Below, piece by piece: positions 24,510-33,194 of a stretch of 44,819 nt of DNA. The stretch is from Bacteroidales bacterium UBA4243 (lineage in GTDB: Bacteria > Bacteroidota > Bacteroidia > Bacteroidales > F082): positions 1 to 44,819 of the forward strand of contig DGXB01000021.1 of NCBI GenBank assembly GCA_002396205.1, read 5' to 3'. The notes beneath the pieces are model-generated. The model was given only the letters and a program-made list of their open reading frames with translations, made no database searches and was not told the DNA's origin. Position numbers and translations under genes: made by a program. How positions within the stretch are numbered: position 1 is the first letter of the stretch; the number at the start of each line of letters is the position of its first letter.

Positions 24510-27500
24510 TTATTTTCGTATGACGACCTTCTTGGCTACGGTGCCTTCCTTGCTGGTGGCCACGAAGAAGTAGATGCCGTCGGCCTTGTTCTTCATGTTG
24601 TATTGGTAGGTGGAGGGGCCGTTACCGTTGTAGGTCTCGAAGCTGTCGATGAGGGTGCCTCTCATGTCGTACACTCTCACGTTGACTTTGCCGGTGAGGT
24701 ATTCGAAGTTGAGTTGCATCTGTCCGTTGTTGGGGTTGGGGATGACGTCGAAGGTGGCAAGGTCGCTTTGCATGTCTTCCACTCCATAGAACGAGCAGAC
24801 GAGCCAGAACTTCCGTTCGACGATGGTGTCGTTTTGGAGCGTGCAGCGGTTGTAGGGTTGTGCTCTCAGCCAAATGGTGTCTTCAACGCGGTTCAGCACA
24901 TACACCTTGCAGCATTTGTTCTTCTCGCCGAAAGGTTCAAGCACCCAGTTGGGGGCTTCGTCGCAGCTCCACACCACGCTGTCCCAGTTGCAGTTGGGGT
25001 TGGTGTCCCACAGGTTGAAGTCGTAGCTGTTGATTTGGAACTCGGTGGCGGTGACCACCCAGTGGGGGGCGGTGTTGGTGGCATCCATCGCGTAGATTTG
25101 GGTGGGGGTAGGCGTGTATTCAAAGTTGACGTTCATCGTGACGATGCTGTCGCAGCCCATGGCGTTTTGGAAGGTGCGCTTATAGGTTCCCGACTGGTTG
25201 AAATAGGGGTCTTCGTGTCCCCAATAGTCAAGGATCGTATGGCCTTCGGGATTCCAGTAGTACTGGTCGCAGTTTTCGCCGTCGTCCACGGTGAATTGCG
25301 AAGTCTGGAAGTTGTTGATGTCGAGGTTGAGGGTGACGATGCTGTCGCAGCCGCGCACGGTTTGGTAGTGCCTGATGTAGACGCCGCTTTCCGTGTAGGT
25401 CTTGCCTTGGTTGCTTTGCTGCCCGTTCTCGGTGTAGAAGAGGCCGCCGACGTTGGGCCAGGTGTAGCTGTCGCAGCTGGTGACTTCAAAATACTCTTCG
25501 GGATAGACGGGGTTGATGCTCAGGTTGAGGGTGACGATGCTGTCGCAGTAGGGGCCGGGCACGGTGTCGACCACGTGGTAGTCGCCCACCTCCCAGAAGT
25601 AGAAGTGGTTGGAAGGCCAGGTGTAGTCCCGTCCGCAGGTCTCCACGTTGTAGGTCTTGGTGTTGTAGTCGCTGAGGCCGAGGTTCAGGTGGACGATGCT
25701 GTCGCAGCCGTTCACGGTTTGGCCGTTATACACATACTGGCCAGGCGAGGTGATGTTTTGCCCGTTGAAGTAGTAGGAGCTGCCTTCGCAGAAGTCGTCG
25801 CTGATGGTGTATTCGTAGCGGTCGTAGTTGAGCAGGGTGAGCCTGATGACGCTGTCGCAGCCGTCGACGGTCTCCAAGGTGTGGAAGTAGGTGTCGGGCA
25901 CCGTGACGGGCGTGCCGAAGAAGTCGTAGTATTCCTCTTGGCAGACGTAGCGCGTGATGGGGGTCTCGTAGGTCTCGTATTGTTCGAGGGTGAGGTAGAC
26001 GGTGCTGTCGCAGCCGTGGCTGTTGCCGCCGATGATGGTGTGCTCGTAAGGACCGGGTTCCGACAGTTGCTCGCCGAAGAAGTTATAGGTGTCGTCGGGG
26101 CAGATGGACACGACGGGGTGCGACTCGGTGTGGGGATATACCATAATGCTGACGCTCACGTCTTGGGCGCTCAGTCCGTCGCTGATGTGGCAGGTGTAGG
26201 TGGTCTGCCCGAGGGGCGGTGTGGCCACGGGGTTCTGGATGGCGCCGTTGCTCAAGGTGTTGGCAGGTGTCCAGGCGTAGGTGTAGTTGCCCGTGCCGCC
26301 GGCGGGTTGGGCGTGCAGCGTGGTCGACTCGCCTTCGCAGAGCACGGTTTGGTCGGCGGTGGCGGTGGCGGTCATGTTGGAGCCTTCAATGCTGACGGTC
26401 ACTTGCGTCGAGCCGGTGCAGTTGCCTTGCGGGTTGGTGACGGTGCAGGTGAAGGTCGTGGTTTGTTGCAGGGCTACGGTCGAGGTGGTTTGGTTGTTGG
26501 GGTTCACCACCTTGTCGGCAGGCTCCCAGTGGAAGTTGAACTGGCCGGTGGTTCCGGCGTTGCATGTCAGGGTGGCGGTGCCGCCGTAGATGATGATGTT
26601 GGGTTGTGCGGTGGCCGAAGGCGACGGGGAGGCATTGACGGGCACGCTCTGTGTGCGCGATCCGGTGCAAGTGCCGGTGCCGATGCCGACGGTGTGGGTC
26701 ACTTGGTAGGTGCCGGCGTTGGCATAGGTGTGGGTCACGGTTTGTCCGTTGCCAGTCTGTCCGTCGCCGAAGTCCCATTGATAGCTGCTGATGGTCTGTC
26801 CGCTAGGTGCGGTGGCGGTGCTGGTGAATTGCGTCGGGTTGCCACGGCACACGGTGGTGTAGGTGAAGTTGGAAGTGGGCGGACCGTAAACGACGACGGT
26901 TTGGGTCTTTTGGTCGGTGCAATGGCCGCCACACGAAACGGTGAGCGTCACTTGATAGGTGCCGGCTTGAGCGTAGGTGTGTGTCGTGGTTTGGCCCGAT
27001 CCTGGTGCCGAGTTGTCGCCGAAGTTCCATGTGTAGCTTTGGATGGCCTGTCCGGCGGGATTGGTGGTCGAGGTGCTGGTGAACTGGGTGGCGGTGCCTA
27101 CGCAAACCGTAGTGAAGTTGAAGTTGGCGGTGGGCATGGGGTAGATGACCACCTCGGTGGTAGCGCTGTTGGTCTGGCTACCCACAGCGATGGTGCAGGT
27201 GTAGGTGCCAGCCATGTTCAAGGTGCAGTTGGGGCGAGTGGGGTTCTGTTGCGTCGAGCTGAAACCGCCAGGGCCGCTCCAGCTGTAGGTGGCTCCAGCT
27301 TGGCCTTGGGCGGTCAGGTTGATGGTCTCGCCCACGCAATACGGGCCGCTGTTGTCGACCAAGGGGGGCAGGATGCCGCAGTTGGTGGTGCCGGTGCCGC
27401 TCTGCTTGCTGAAGCTGATGTTGCAAGTTTGGTTGGAGTAGTTGGTGATGACCAAGATGAAGTAGTCGCCCGTTTGTGCCGTGGAGGGAATAAGGCAGTG

Positions 27501-28223
27501 CTCAGTGGGAGAGGCGGAATAGCTGCAACTCACCACCTTGTCGCTGGTCAGGCTGCTGCATGGCGACGGATTGGTGATGGTGGCAAAAGGTCCCCAGCAG
27601 CAGAAGTCGATGTCGTGGCTCGGCGTGCTGTACATGTAGATGTCGATGTTGCCCGGTTGGTCAATTTGCATATAATACCATGCGGGGTTGGGTTGCGTGT
27701 AGAGGCAGTCGTAGTATGGCCCGCTTTCGCCCGAGCCTGCATTGACGCCGGCAGGGAATTGGTACAAACCGTTGTCGGTGCAGAACGGGTCGGCGTTGGC
27801 GCAGGTGTTGTTTTCCCTTGAACGGATGTAGACGTCCATCATCAGCGAGTTGATGAACTCGTGGGGCAACGAGCCTTTGTATTCGATAGCTGCTTCGGCG
27901 GCTTGTTCCTTGCTCATGCTCGCAAAGTCGTAGGCGTTTTGGTCGCGGAAGTCGGCAAAGGTCTCGCCTAAGTCAAGGTTCTCATAGGCATCGTTGGCAC
28001 TGACGACGAAAATGCCGTCTCTTTCGCTGGCGACGACGTCGAAACGGCCGTCGGTCGCCAAGTTGTAGAGGAAGAAGACGCGCTCGTCGAAGTTGGCGAT
28101 TGTGGTGATGTCGAACGAAATCGTCGATCCGTTGTCGGCCACCCTGGCGGGTTGGGCGAAGGTCTTCATGGGCAGGAGCATCAAGAACATGGCTGCCACA
28201 AACAATTTGGTAAGCTTATTCAT
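24510..28223 (-). CDS. T9SS-secreted PKD/Ig-like protein with six GCDSIV repeats (1237 aa)
   Basis: The start is placed at the ATG at 28223 (MNKLTKLFVAAMFLML), which begins the signal peptide ending TFAQ; a frame-extending ATG 13 codons upstream adds only polar residues. The N-terminal region is paralogous to the 21593 product (NADPFCTDN, AWYYMQIDQPGN, IDFCCWGPF, YFILVITNYSNQTCNISFS). Then come an Ig-like domain with GPYCVGETINLTA, two PKD domains (WNFGDNSAPGSG and WDFGDGQTGNG), two more Ig-like domains, and six ~65-80-residue repeats ending in (G/Y)CDS(I/V/T)(V/I). The pre-CTD module follows, without the PSTGSG linker, and then the T9SS CTD (IPNPNNGQM ... KKVVIRK). This is the longest repeat array in the cluster. 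It is probably a fibrous surface adhesin. Confidence 0.87.
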   Translation of the reverse strand: MNKLTKLFVAAMFLMLLPMKTFAQPARVADNGSTISFDITTIANFDERVFFLYNLATDGRFDVVASERDGIFVVSANDAYENLDLGETFADFRDQNAYDFASMSKEQAAEAAIEYKGSLPHEFINSLMMDVYIRSRENNTCANADPFCTDNGLYQFPAGVNAGSGESGPYYDCLYTQPNPAWYYMQIDQPGNIDIYMYSTPSHDIDFCCWGPFATITNPSPCSSLTSDKVVSCSYSASPTEHCLIPSTAQTGDYFILVITNYSNQTCNISFSKQSGTGTTNCGILPPLVDNSGPYCVGETINLTAQGQAGATYSWSGPGGFSSTQQNPTRPNCTLNMAGTYTCTIAVGSQTNSATTEVVIYPMPTANFNFTTVCVGTATQFTSTSTTNPAGQAIQSYTWNFGDNSAPGSGQTTTHTYAQAGTYQVTLTVSCGGHCTDQKTQTVVVYGPPTSNFTYTTVCRGNPTQFTSTATAPSGQTISSYQWDFGDGQTGNGQTVTHTYANAGTYQVTHTVGIGTGTCTGSRTQSVPVNASPSPSATAQPNIIIYGGTATLTCNAGTTGQFNFHWEPADKVVNPNNQTTSTVALQQTTTFTCTVTNPQGNCTGSTQVTVSIEGSNMTATATADQTVLCEGESTTLHAQPAGGTGNYTYAWTPANTLSNGAIQNPVATPPLGQTTYTCHISDGLSAQDVSVSIMVYPHTESHPVVSICPDDTYNFFGEQLSEPGPYEHTIIGGNSHGCDSTVYLTLEQYETYETPITRYVCQEEYYDFFGTPVTVPDTYFHTLETVDGCDSVIRLTLLNYDRYEYTISDDFCEGSSYYFNGQNITSPGQYVYNGQTVNGCDSIVHLNLGLSDYNTKTYNVETCGRDYTWPSNHFYFWEVGDYHVVDTVPGPYCDSIVTLNLSINPVYPEEYFEVTSCDSYTWPNVGGLFYTENGQQSNQGKTYTESGVYIRHYQTVRGCDSIVTLNLDINNFQTSQFTVDDGENCDQYYWNPEGHTILDYWGHEDPYFNQSGTYKRTFQNAMGCDSIVTMNVNFEYTPTPTQIYAMDATNTAPHWVVTATEFQINSYDFNLWDTNPNCNWDSVVWSCDEAPNWVLEPFGEKNKCCKVYVLNRVEDTIWLRAQPYNRCTLQNDTIVERKFWLVCSFYGVEDMQSDLATFDVIPNPNNGQMQLNFEYLTGKVNVRVYDMRGTLIDSFETYNGNGPSTYQYNMKNKADGIYFFVATSKEGTVAKKVVIRK

Positions 28224-28266
28224 ATTTGTTTGATTATGAGTTAATAATTCGCTGTTATTCATATAT

Positions 28267-31200
28267 TCATCTAATTACATTCACACGTTTGGTAAGGATG
28301 CCGGCATCGGTTTGGATGCGGATGAGATAGGTGCCGGTGCCCAACTGGGTCATGTCCACTTGGGCGTGGCTGGCTTGGGTTTCGCGGTCGAGCAGGGTCT
28401 GTCCCATGGTGTTCGTCACGCTGATGCGTTGCAGGCCTTCAGCCTCGATGCTGACGATGCCGTTGGTCGGGTTGGGATAGACCTTGATGTCCAAGGCGTT
28501 TTCGTCCACTCCCGTCGAGTTCTTCACGTTGACGGCCATTCTGCTTTCGGCTTGGCCGCATTGGTTGAACGCCTTCACGTTGATGATGGCTTCTCCTTTA
28601 TAGTCGTTGCTCCACGTCACGGTGGCCTTGTTCATCGCGACGCTGATTTCGCCCGCTTCCTCAGGGGTAAGGGTCCAGAAGAATTCGTCGGGACTGCCAA
28701 TGCTACTCCATACGGCAAAAGTGCTGTTGGGTTCGTAGAGCACGTCAACTTCGGTGCTGCCTTCGATGGCCTCGATGCTTGGAGTGTATTTGAGGGTCAG
28801 GTCTAATCTGACGATGCTGTCGCAACCCCAAATGGTGCTGAACACTTGCTCGTAGAGGCCGCTCTCGGTGTAGATACTGTCGTTCCATAGGTAGGAATCG
28901 CAAGCCTCAGCAGCCATTTCTGTATAGATGGTTTCATGGATGGTGAGGTTGAGGGTCACGATGGAGTCGCAGCCGTTAACCGAAGTGAGGATGTGTTCGT
29001 AGGTGCCGCTTTCGCAATAGGTCTGCCCAAACCAATCGTAGCAATCGCAGGCATCGTCATCAATAGTGGTGTTATAGGCGTCAATGAAGGAGAGGTGCAC
29101 GGTGACGATGCTGTCGCAGCCATAGACGCTTTGCAGGGTCTGATCGTAGTCGCCCGGCTCTTCATATCCGATGCCGTTCCAAGTGTAGGTGCCACACGAT
29201 ACCGCATTGAACTCGGAGTGTTGGGGACGATGGATATAGAGCGTGAACTCGGCAAGGTCATCGCCGCATTGTCCGTGGGCATAGAGATAGAAGGGCACGA
29301 AGCCGTTTTCGATGTCCATCGGGCCGGGGGTGTAGGTGGTGACGGGGTTGTTCGGGTCGCCTATTTGACCGTCGCCAACGAAGTCCCAATCGAAATGATC
29401 CGACTCGGTCACGATGGCGTTGAGTTGGTAGGTCTCGCCTTCGCAGATGTCGGCTGAGGCAACCATCTCGATGTTGGCTTCCTCGTGGAGGGTGCCTATG
29501 GCGTGGTCGCTCAGTGTGTCGCCAGAAGCGTTGACGGCGGTGAGGGTGAAGTTGACGGTTTTGCGCTCGCGGTCCAAAGCGCCGGGTTCGTAAGTCGTGG
29601 CAAGTTCGTAGGGGTGGCTGAAGGTGCCGTCGCCGTCGCTGGTCCATTCCACGGTCTCGTAGCCGATGGATGCGCCTTGCAATTCAAATGCTCCGAAAAG
29701 GCAGGTCTCTTGGTCGGGGCCGGCCTCGCAGGCGAAGGTGATGTGGCGCACGGGGAAGAGGATTTCGTCGATCCAGACGTGGTCGGTGCCCGATGTGCCG
29801 GTGGCGTTCTTCTCGTAGGCCCAGGTGAAGGTGTGTTCGCCTTGCGTCACGGCAAAGCTCGTCTCGCGCCAGTTGAGGGTGCCGCTCCATTCTTGTTGCA
29901 GCTCGTTGTCGATATAGAAACGCAGGAAGTCGCCGTTCAGCTCGCTGTCGGTCTTCCTGTAGAAACGGATTTCGTCGGTTTCGTTCTCCACGTCGAAGAC
30001 GAGGCTCAGTGTCGAGGTCTCGTTGTGCCCGATGTTGCCCGATTGCAGGCAGTAGGCGCCCGAATAGGGTTCGGTGCCGACGACGGTCCAAGGATGTTCC
30101 GCGTCGTTTTGCCATTCAAAGCCTTCCAAGCCGTTCTCGAAGTTGGCGATTTCGAGACCCACGCGATGGCTGAAGTTGCCCTCGTTGGTGTAGGCTCCTG
30201 AGGCTACGCTGAGGATGAACGTGGCGTTTGCGCCTCGCGGCATGTCAGAAGCCACGCCGACGGTGTAGCTCACTTCAATGGTCGCTCCGGCATCGACCGT
30301 GGGCGTGCTGACAGTTGGATTGCCGATGGTGATGTATTGCGTGTTGAGGGTGCCGAGGGTGGCTGTAACGTCGTTGGCCACGGCTCCGCCGTTGTTGTTG
30401 TAGGTGAATGTGATTTCCACGGTCTCGCCTGGGTCGAGGCGACCGTTGCCGTTGCCACTCCTGGCACCGCCGTCGTTGATGGTCATGATGTCGTTGACTT
30501 TCAGCAGGGGGGCAAAGGCATCAAAGTTGAAGCCTGATGTCCAGGTGTGGCTGCCGCTGACCATCGTGAGGGTGAAGTCGAGGCGGGTGCCGTTGGTTAC
30601 GTTGTCGGCCACGGTGATGCCAAATACATTGGTGAGGTCGGCGGTCTGGTTGGGTGTCAGGGCTGGGATGGTGGCGGTATTTTGGTTGATGGTGACGTAG
30701 GGCGAGTGGGTGCTGAGGGTGGCCGTGGCCTGCGTCGAGGCCAAGTCGCCCACGTTCTTGATGACCATGTCGAACGCGGCTTGCTCGCCGTATTCGAGTT
30801 GGGTGTTGTTGCCATCGTTTACGGTCACCTCGGCGAGTACAAGATCAGGCTCGCTGATGACGGTGATGCTGCCCACATAGCGGAGCTTGTCTTGCTTGGT
30901 GGCCACAATGGTGATTTGCGTGTTCGATGGCTGGGCTGCAAAGCTGATGCTCTGGCTGTTGCCTGTGGCAGTGGCAACGGCAAGGATCTGGTTGTTGCGC
31001 GTCAGGGCGACGACGGCGCCTTGCGGGGCAGTCACGTTGATGCTCGTGGTGCTCGTCGTGATTTGAGACGGGTGGCTGACGTTCATCGAAGTGGGCACCT
31101 GCGTGTAGAGCGTCAGGAAAGCGTCGCAGTGGGCAGTGAACATCTTGTGGGTGATGGCTTTGTTCTGGGTGTTGTAGGGCCACGAACTCTGTTGCAGGAA

Positions 31201-33036
31201 GTATTTTCCGGCCACGTTGCCGAAGGCGGGACGCCAGTTGCCTTCGTAGTTGGCATAGGGGCCGAAGTCGGGGAGGAACTGCGGGTCGTATTGGTCGTAC
31301 ATGCCCCAGGCGTAGGTGTCGTTGACGAACGAGTAGGAGGTCTGCGTGGGTCCGATGCAGCCCACAGCTCCCGCGTTCTGGTTGTTGTAGGTGCGGCGCA
31401 TGAAAGCCTCGATGAGGCAACCGCTGTTATAGTCGAAGGTGCCGGTCTGGCAGTTGATGGTGTTGACGAAGGTCATCTTGCCAACGTTGTTCATCTGGGC
31501 TACGTTGCTGGTGCTGAAGTCAGGCTCGCCCCAGCCTTGGTAGTAGCCGTGGTCGCGGTGCTGGAGCAACATGCAGCCGCTGTTGACGGCTTGCACGACT
31601 TGGGCACCCGTGCCGCCGGTCCAGCCGCCGAGTTCGGAAGGTGTGGCGGGGATGTAGCCCGTACCGTTGGGACCGAAGTAGTTGACGACCATATAGGTGT
31701 TTTGGTTGCTCGACCAGCTGTTGCCAGGCGTGCCGCTATAGATGGCGTTGATGCGCACGGGGTGCTTGCCTTGGTTGCGCCAATAGCCGCCCACCACCTC
31801 CGAGCAAATCTGGAACCAGCGTTGCGTCTGCCAGCCCAAGGCGGTGATGGGGTGGTCGTAGGAGGCCGCGTCCATATTGGGGTTGGTGTATTCGTATTCG
31901 AGTTGTTTGCTCACCATCATTTGGGCTTCGTTGGCATTGGCGGCCACGAGGCGGCTGAAGGCCATCTCGGGCAGCAGGTCGCCGTTGACGTCGGCATAGC
32001 CGTTGTCGGTGATGCAGTTGCCGTAGTCGGAGGAGTGCCAGGTGTATTCGGCGGGAATGCCCGTGCCCATGTTGGTGTTGTGGTCGGCAAGGAGCAATAC
32101 GGCCGCCGGCGGGATGTCCCAAGTGTTATAGGCGTTGTGGAAATAGGCCTTCATCATGTCGGTGGTGGTGCAGCCCATGTCGGCGAGGCTCTTCACCTCG
32201 GTGAGGATGCCTTGCTGGATGCGGTAGTCGCGCAGCTGGTTGGCATAGGTGCGGAAGCTCTCGTTGTTGGGGATGACGATGAGGTATTCGCAGCCGGTGG
32301 GGCGTGAGGTCACCCATTGTTGCATACGCGCCTCGTAGTCCACTTCGGGCAGCTGGTCATAGTTGGCCAAGTTCTGCATGAGGATGGGGTCCCAGTAGGG
32401 CGAGCGGAGGCGGGTGTCGCCAAACTCGCCGTTGCCGCCGTCGAAGCGCACGCCAAACTGGAGGTCGTCGTAAACGCGCAGCTCCTTGGTGACGGGGTTG
32501 TATTGGTAGGGCACAACGGTGACGGCCACGGTTTGCACGCCGCGCAGGCTGAAAGGCTCGCTGACGGTGACGGGCTGTTCGGGGAAGAAGGCGTTGGTGT
32601 TGTAGATGCCAGGGTTTTTCTCGTAGGTGTTGGGCGTGTCGTCGGTGTCGAACTTGATGGGTGCTGCGGCCATCAGGTCGACATTGCGGACGGTGGTCAT
32701 GCTGCGGTAGCCCATCTCGATGTGGGCGGTGGCACCGTTGGGCACGGCCACGAAGCGGCTGAAGGCGGGCAGGTCGGGTTCGCCCGGGTTGGCGGGCAGG
32801 CTGATGCCGGTGCCGCCTTGGATGATGTCGCCCGTATAGCCGTTGTCGGTGATGCCGACGATGCTCACCTGCTTCAGGGCATGGCGCATCTGGAGGCCCG
32901 AGCGGGTGTCTTGCTCGACGGTGAGGCCTTCTCTTGGAGCCGTGTTGGTGAAGTTGAAGTCTCGCGTTTGGGCGACGGTGGTCATGGCCCAAGCCATCAA
33001 GGCGGCTACGAGGGGAATGCGTAAGGACAATTTCAT
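28267..33036 (-). CDS. Gingipain-like C25 cysteine peptidase with GCDSIV repeats and T9SS sorting domain (1589 aa)
   Basis: Signal peptide (1-22, ends VAQ), propeptide to ~240, then a C25 catalytic domain (~245-650) with H496 (HRDHGYYQGWGE) and C529 (NTINCQTG), again 33 residues apart. An Ig-like domain follows, then two N-G-x-x-(L/Q)-x-(P/Y)-G-E modules (~745-940), a jelly-roll with NFENGLEGFEW (~960-1095) and PKD-like strands. Three GCDSIV repeats (YGCDSIVTVHL, NGCDSIVTLNL, WGCDSIVRLDL) link it structurally to the adhesins encoded downstream. The end is a T9SS CTD (YPNPTNGIV ... KRVNVIR). It is the first gene of a presumed six-gene operon (gaps of 17-63 bp), so it may process or display the adhesins. 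That role is inferred from position only. Confidence 0.92.
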   Translation of the reverse strand: MKLSLRIPLVAALMAWAMTTVAQTRDFNFTNTAPREGLTVEQDTRSGLQMRHALKQVSIVGITDNGYTGDIIQGGTGISLPANPGEPDLPAFSRFVAVPNGATAHIEMGYRSMTTVRNVDLMAAAPIKFDTDDTPNTYEKNPGIYNTNAFFPEQPVTVSEPFSLRGVQTVAVTVVPYQYNPVTKELRVYDDLQFGVRFDGGNGEFGDTRLRSPYWDPILMQNLANYDQLPEVDYEARMQQWVTSRPTGCEYLIVIPNNESFRTYANQLRDYRIQQGILTEVKSLADMGCTTTDMMKAYFHNAYNTWDIPPAAVLLLADHNTNMGTGIPAEYTWHSSDYGNCITDNGYADVNGDLLPEMAFSRLVAANANEAQMMVSKQLEYEYTNPNMDAASYDHPITALGWQTQRWFQICSEVVGGYWRNQGKHPVRINAIYSGTPGNSWSSNQNTYMVVNYFGPNGTGYIPATPSELGGWTGGTGAQVVQAVNSGCMLLQHRDHGYYQGWGEPDFSTSNVAQMNNVGKMTFVNTINCQTGTFDYNSGCLIEAFMRRTYNNQNAGAVGCIGPTQTSYSFVNDTYAWGMYDQYDPQFLPDFGPYANYEGNWRPAFGNVAGKYFLQQSSWPYNTQNKAITHKMFTAHCDAFLTLYTQVPTSMNVSHPSQITTSTTSINVTAPQGAVVALTRNNQILAVATATGNSQSISFAAQPSNTQITIVATKQDKLRYVGSITVISEPDLVLAEVTVNDGNNTQLEYGEQAAFDMVIKNVGDLASTQATATLSTHSPYVTINQNTATIPALTPNQTADLTNVFGITVADNVTNGTRLDFTLTMVSGSHTWTSGFNFDAFAPLLKVNDIMTINDGGARSGNGNGRLDPGETVEITFTYNNNGGAVANDVTATLGTLNTQYITIGNPTVSTPTVDAGATIEVSYTVGVASDMPRGANATFILSVASGAYTNEGNFSHRVGLEIANFENGLEGFEWQNDAEHPWTVVGTEPYSGAYCLQSGNIGHNETSTLSLVFDVENETDEIRFYRKTDSELNGDFLRFYIDNELQQEWSGTLNWRETSFAVTQGEHTFTWAYEKNATGTSGTDHVWIDEILFPVRHITFACEAGPDQETCLFGAFELQGASIGYETVEWTSDGDGTFSHPYELATTYEPGALDRERKTVNFTLTAVNASGDTLSDHAIGTLHEEANIEMVASADICEGETYQLNAIVTESDHFDWDFVGDGQIGDPNNPVTTYTPGPMDIENGFVPFYLYAHGQCGDDLAEFTLYIHRPQHSEFNAVSCGTYTWNGIGYEEPGDYDQTLQSVYGCDSIVTVHLSFIDAYNTTIDDDACDCYDWFGQTYCESGTYEHILTSVNGCDSIVTLNLTIHETIYTEMAAEACDSYLWNDSIYTESGLYEQVFSTIWGCDSIVRLDLTLKYTPSIEAIEGSTEVDVLYEPNSTFAVWSSIGSPDEFFWTLTPEEAGEISVAMNKATVTWSNDYKGEAIINVKAFNQCGQAESRMAVNVKNSTGVDENALDIKVYPNPTNGIVSIEAEGLQRISVTNTMGQTLLDRETQASHAQVDMTQLGTGTYLIRIQTDAGILTKRVNVIR

Positions 33037-33066
33037 AGGCTGTTGTTTTATACCAAATTATAAAAT

Positions 33067-33098
33067 AAAAAGCGCGTAAAGATACGCACTTTTTTTGG
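33067..33098 (-). terminator. Rho-independent terminator after the 33195-34829 gene
   Basis: A 12-bp stem (aaaaagcgcgta / tacgcacttttt, one G-U) with a 4-nt aaga loop and flanking A/T runs. It separates the minus-strand gene ending at 33195 from the operon starting at 33036. Confidence 0.7.
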
Positions 33099-33194
33099 AT
33101 TGTGAAATATTTTCTCTGCGAAATGCAGTTTTTTTTCGTTACAGCGTGATTTTTTGGGTTTTAGTTTCCCCAAATGCGCCGATGGGAGGCTGTT

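Noticed and set aside
24603..27821. A 1072-codon plus-strand open frame, and similar long plus-strand frames at 8520-10019, 10083-10988, 30547-32307 and 39844-41439
   Set aside because: They lie wholly opposite confident minus-strand T9SS genes, have Val/Gly/His-rich compositions typical of antisense readthrough, and lack domains or signal peptides.
28224..28262. Upstream ATG for the 24510 gene
   Set aside because: It adds 13 polar residues before a clear signal peptide; the ATG at 28223 is better.
18481..29300. Regularly repeated gctgtcgcagcc-type DNA as a CRISPR-like array
   Set aside because: The repeats are in frame, spaced ~150-240 bp apart, and encode the GCDSIV protein motif.
33037..33065. 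Promoter for the operon starting at 33036
   Set aside because: TATAATTTG is near the right place but has three bases between TA and TTTG, and no TTG lies at the proper distance.
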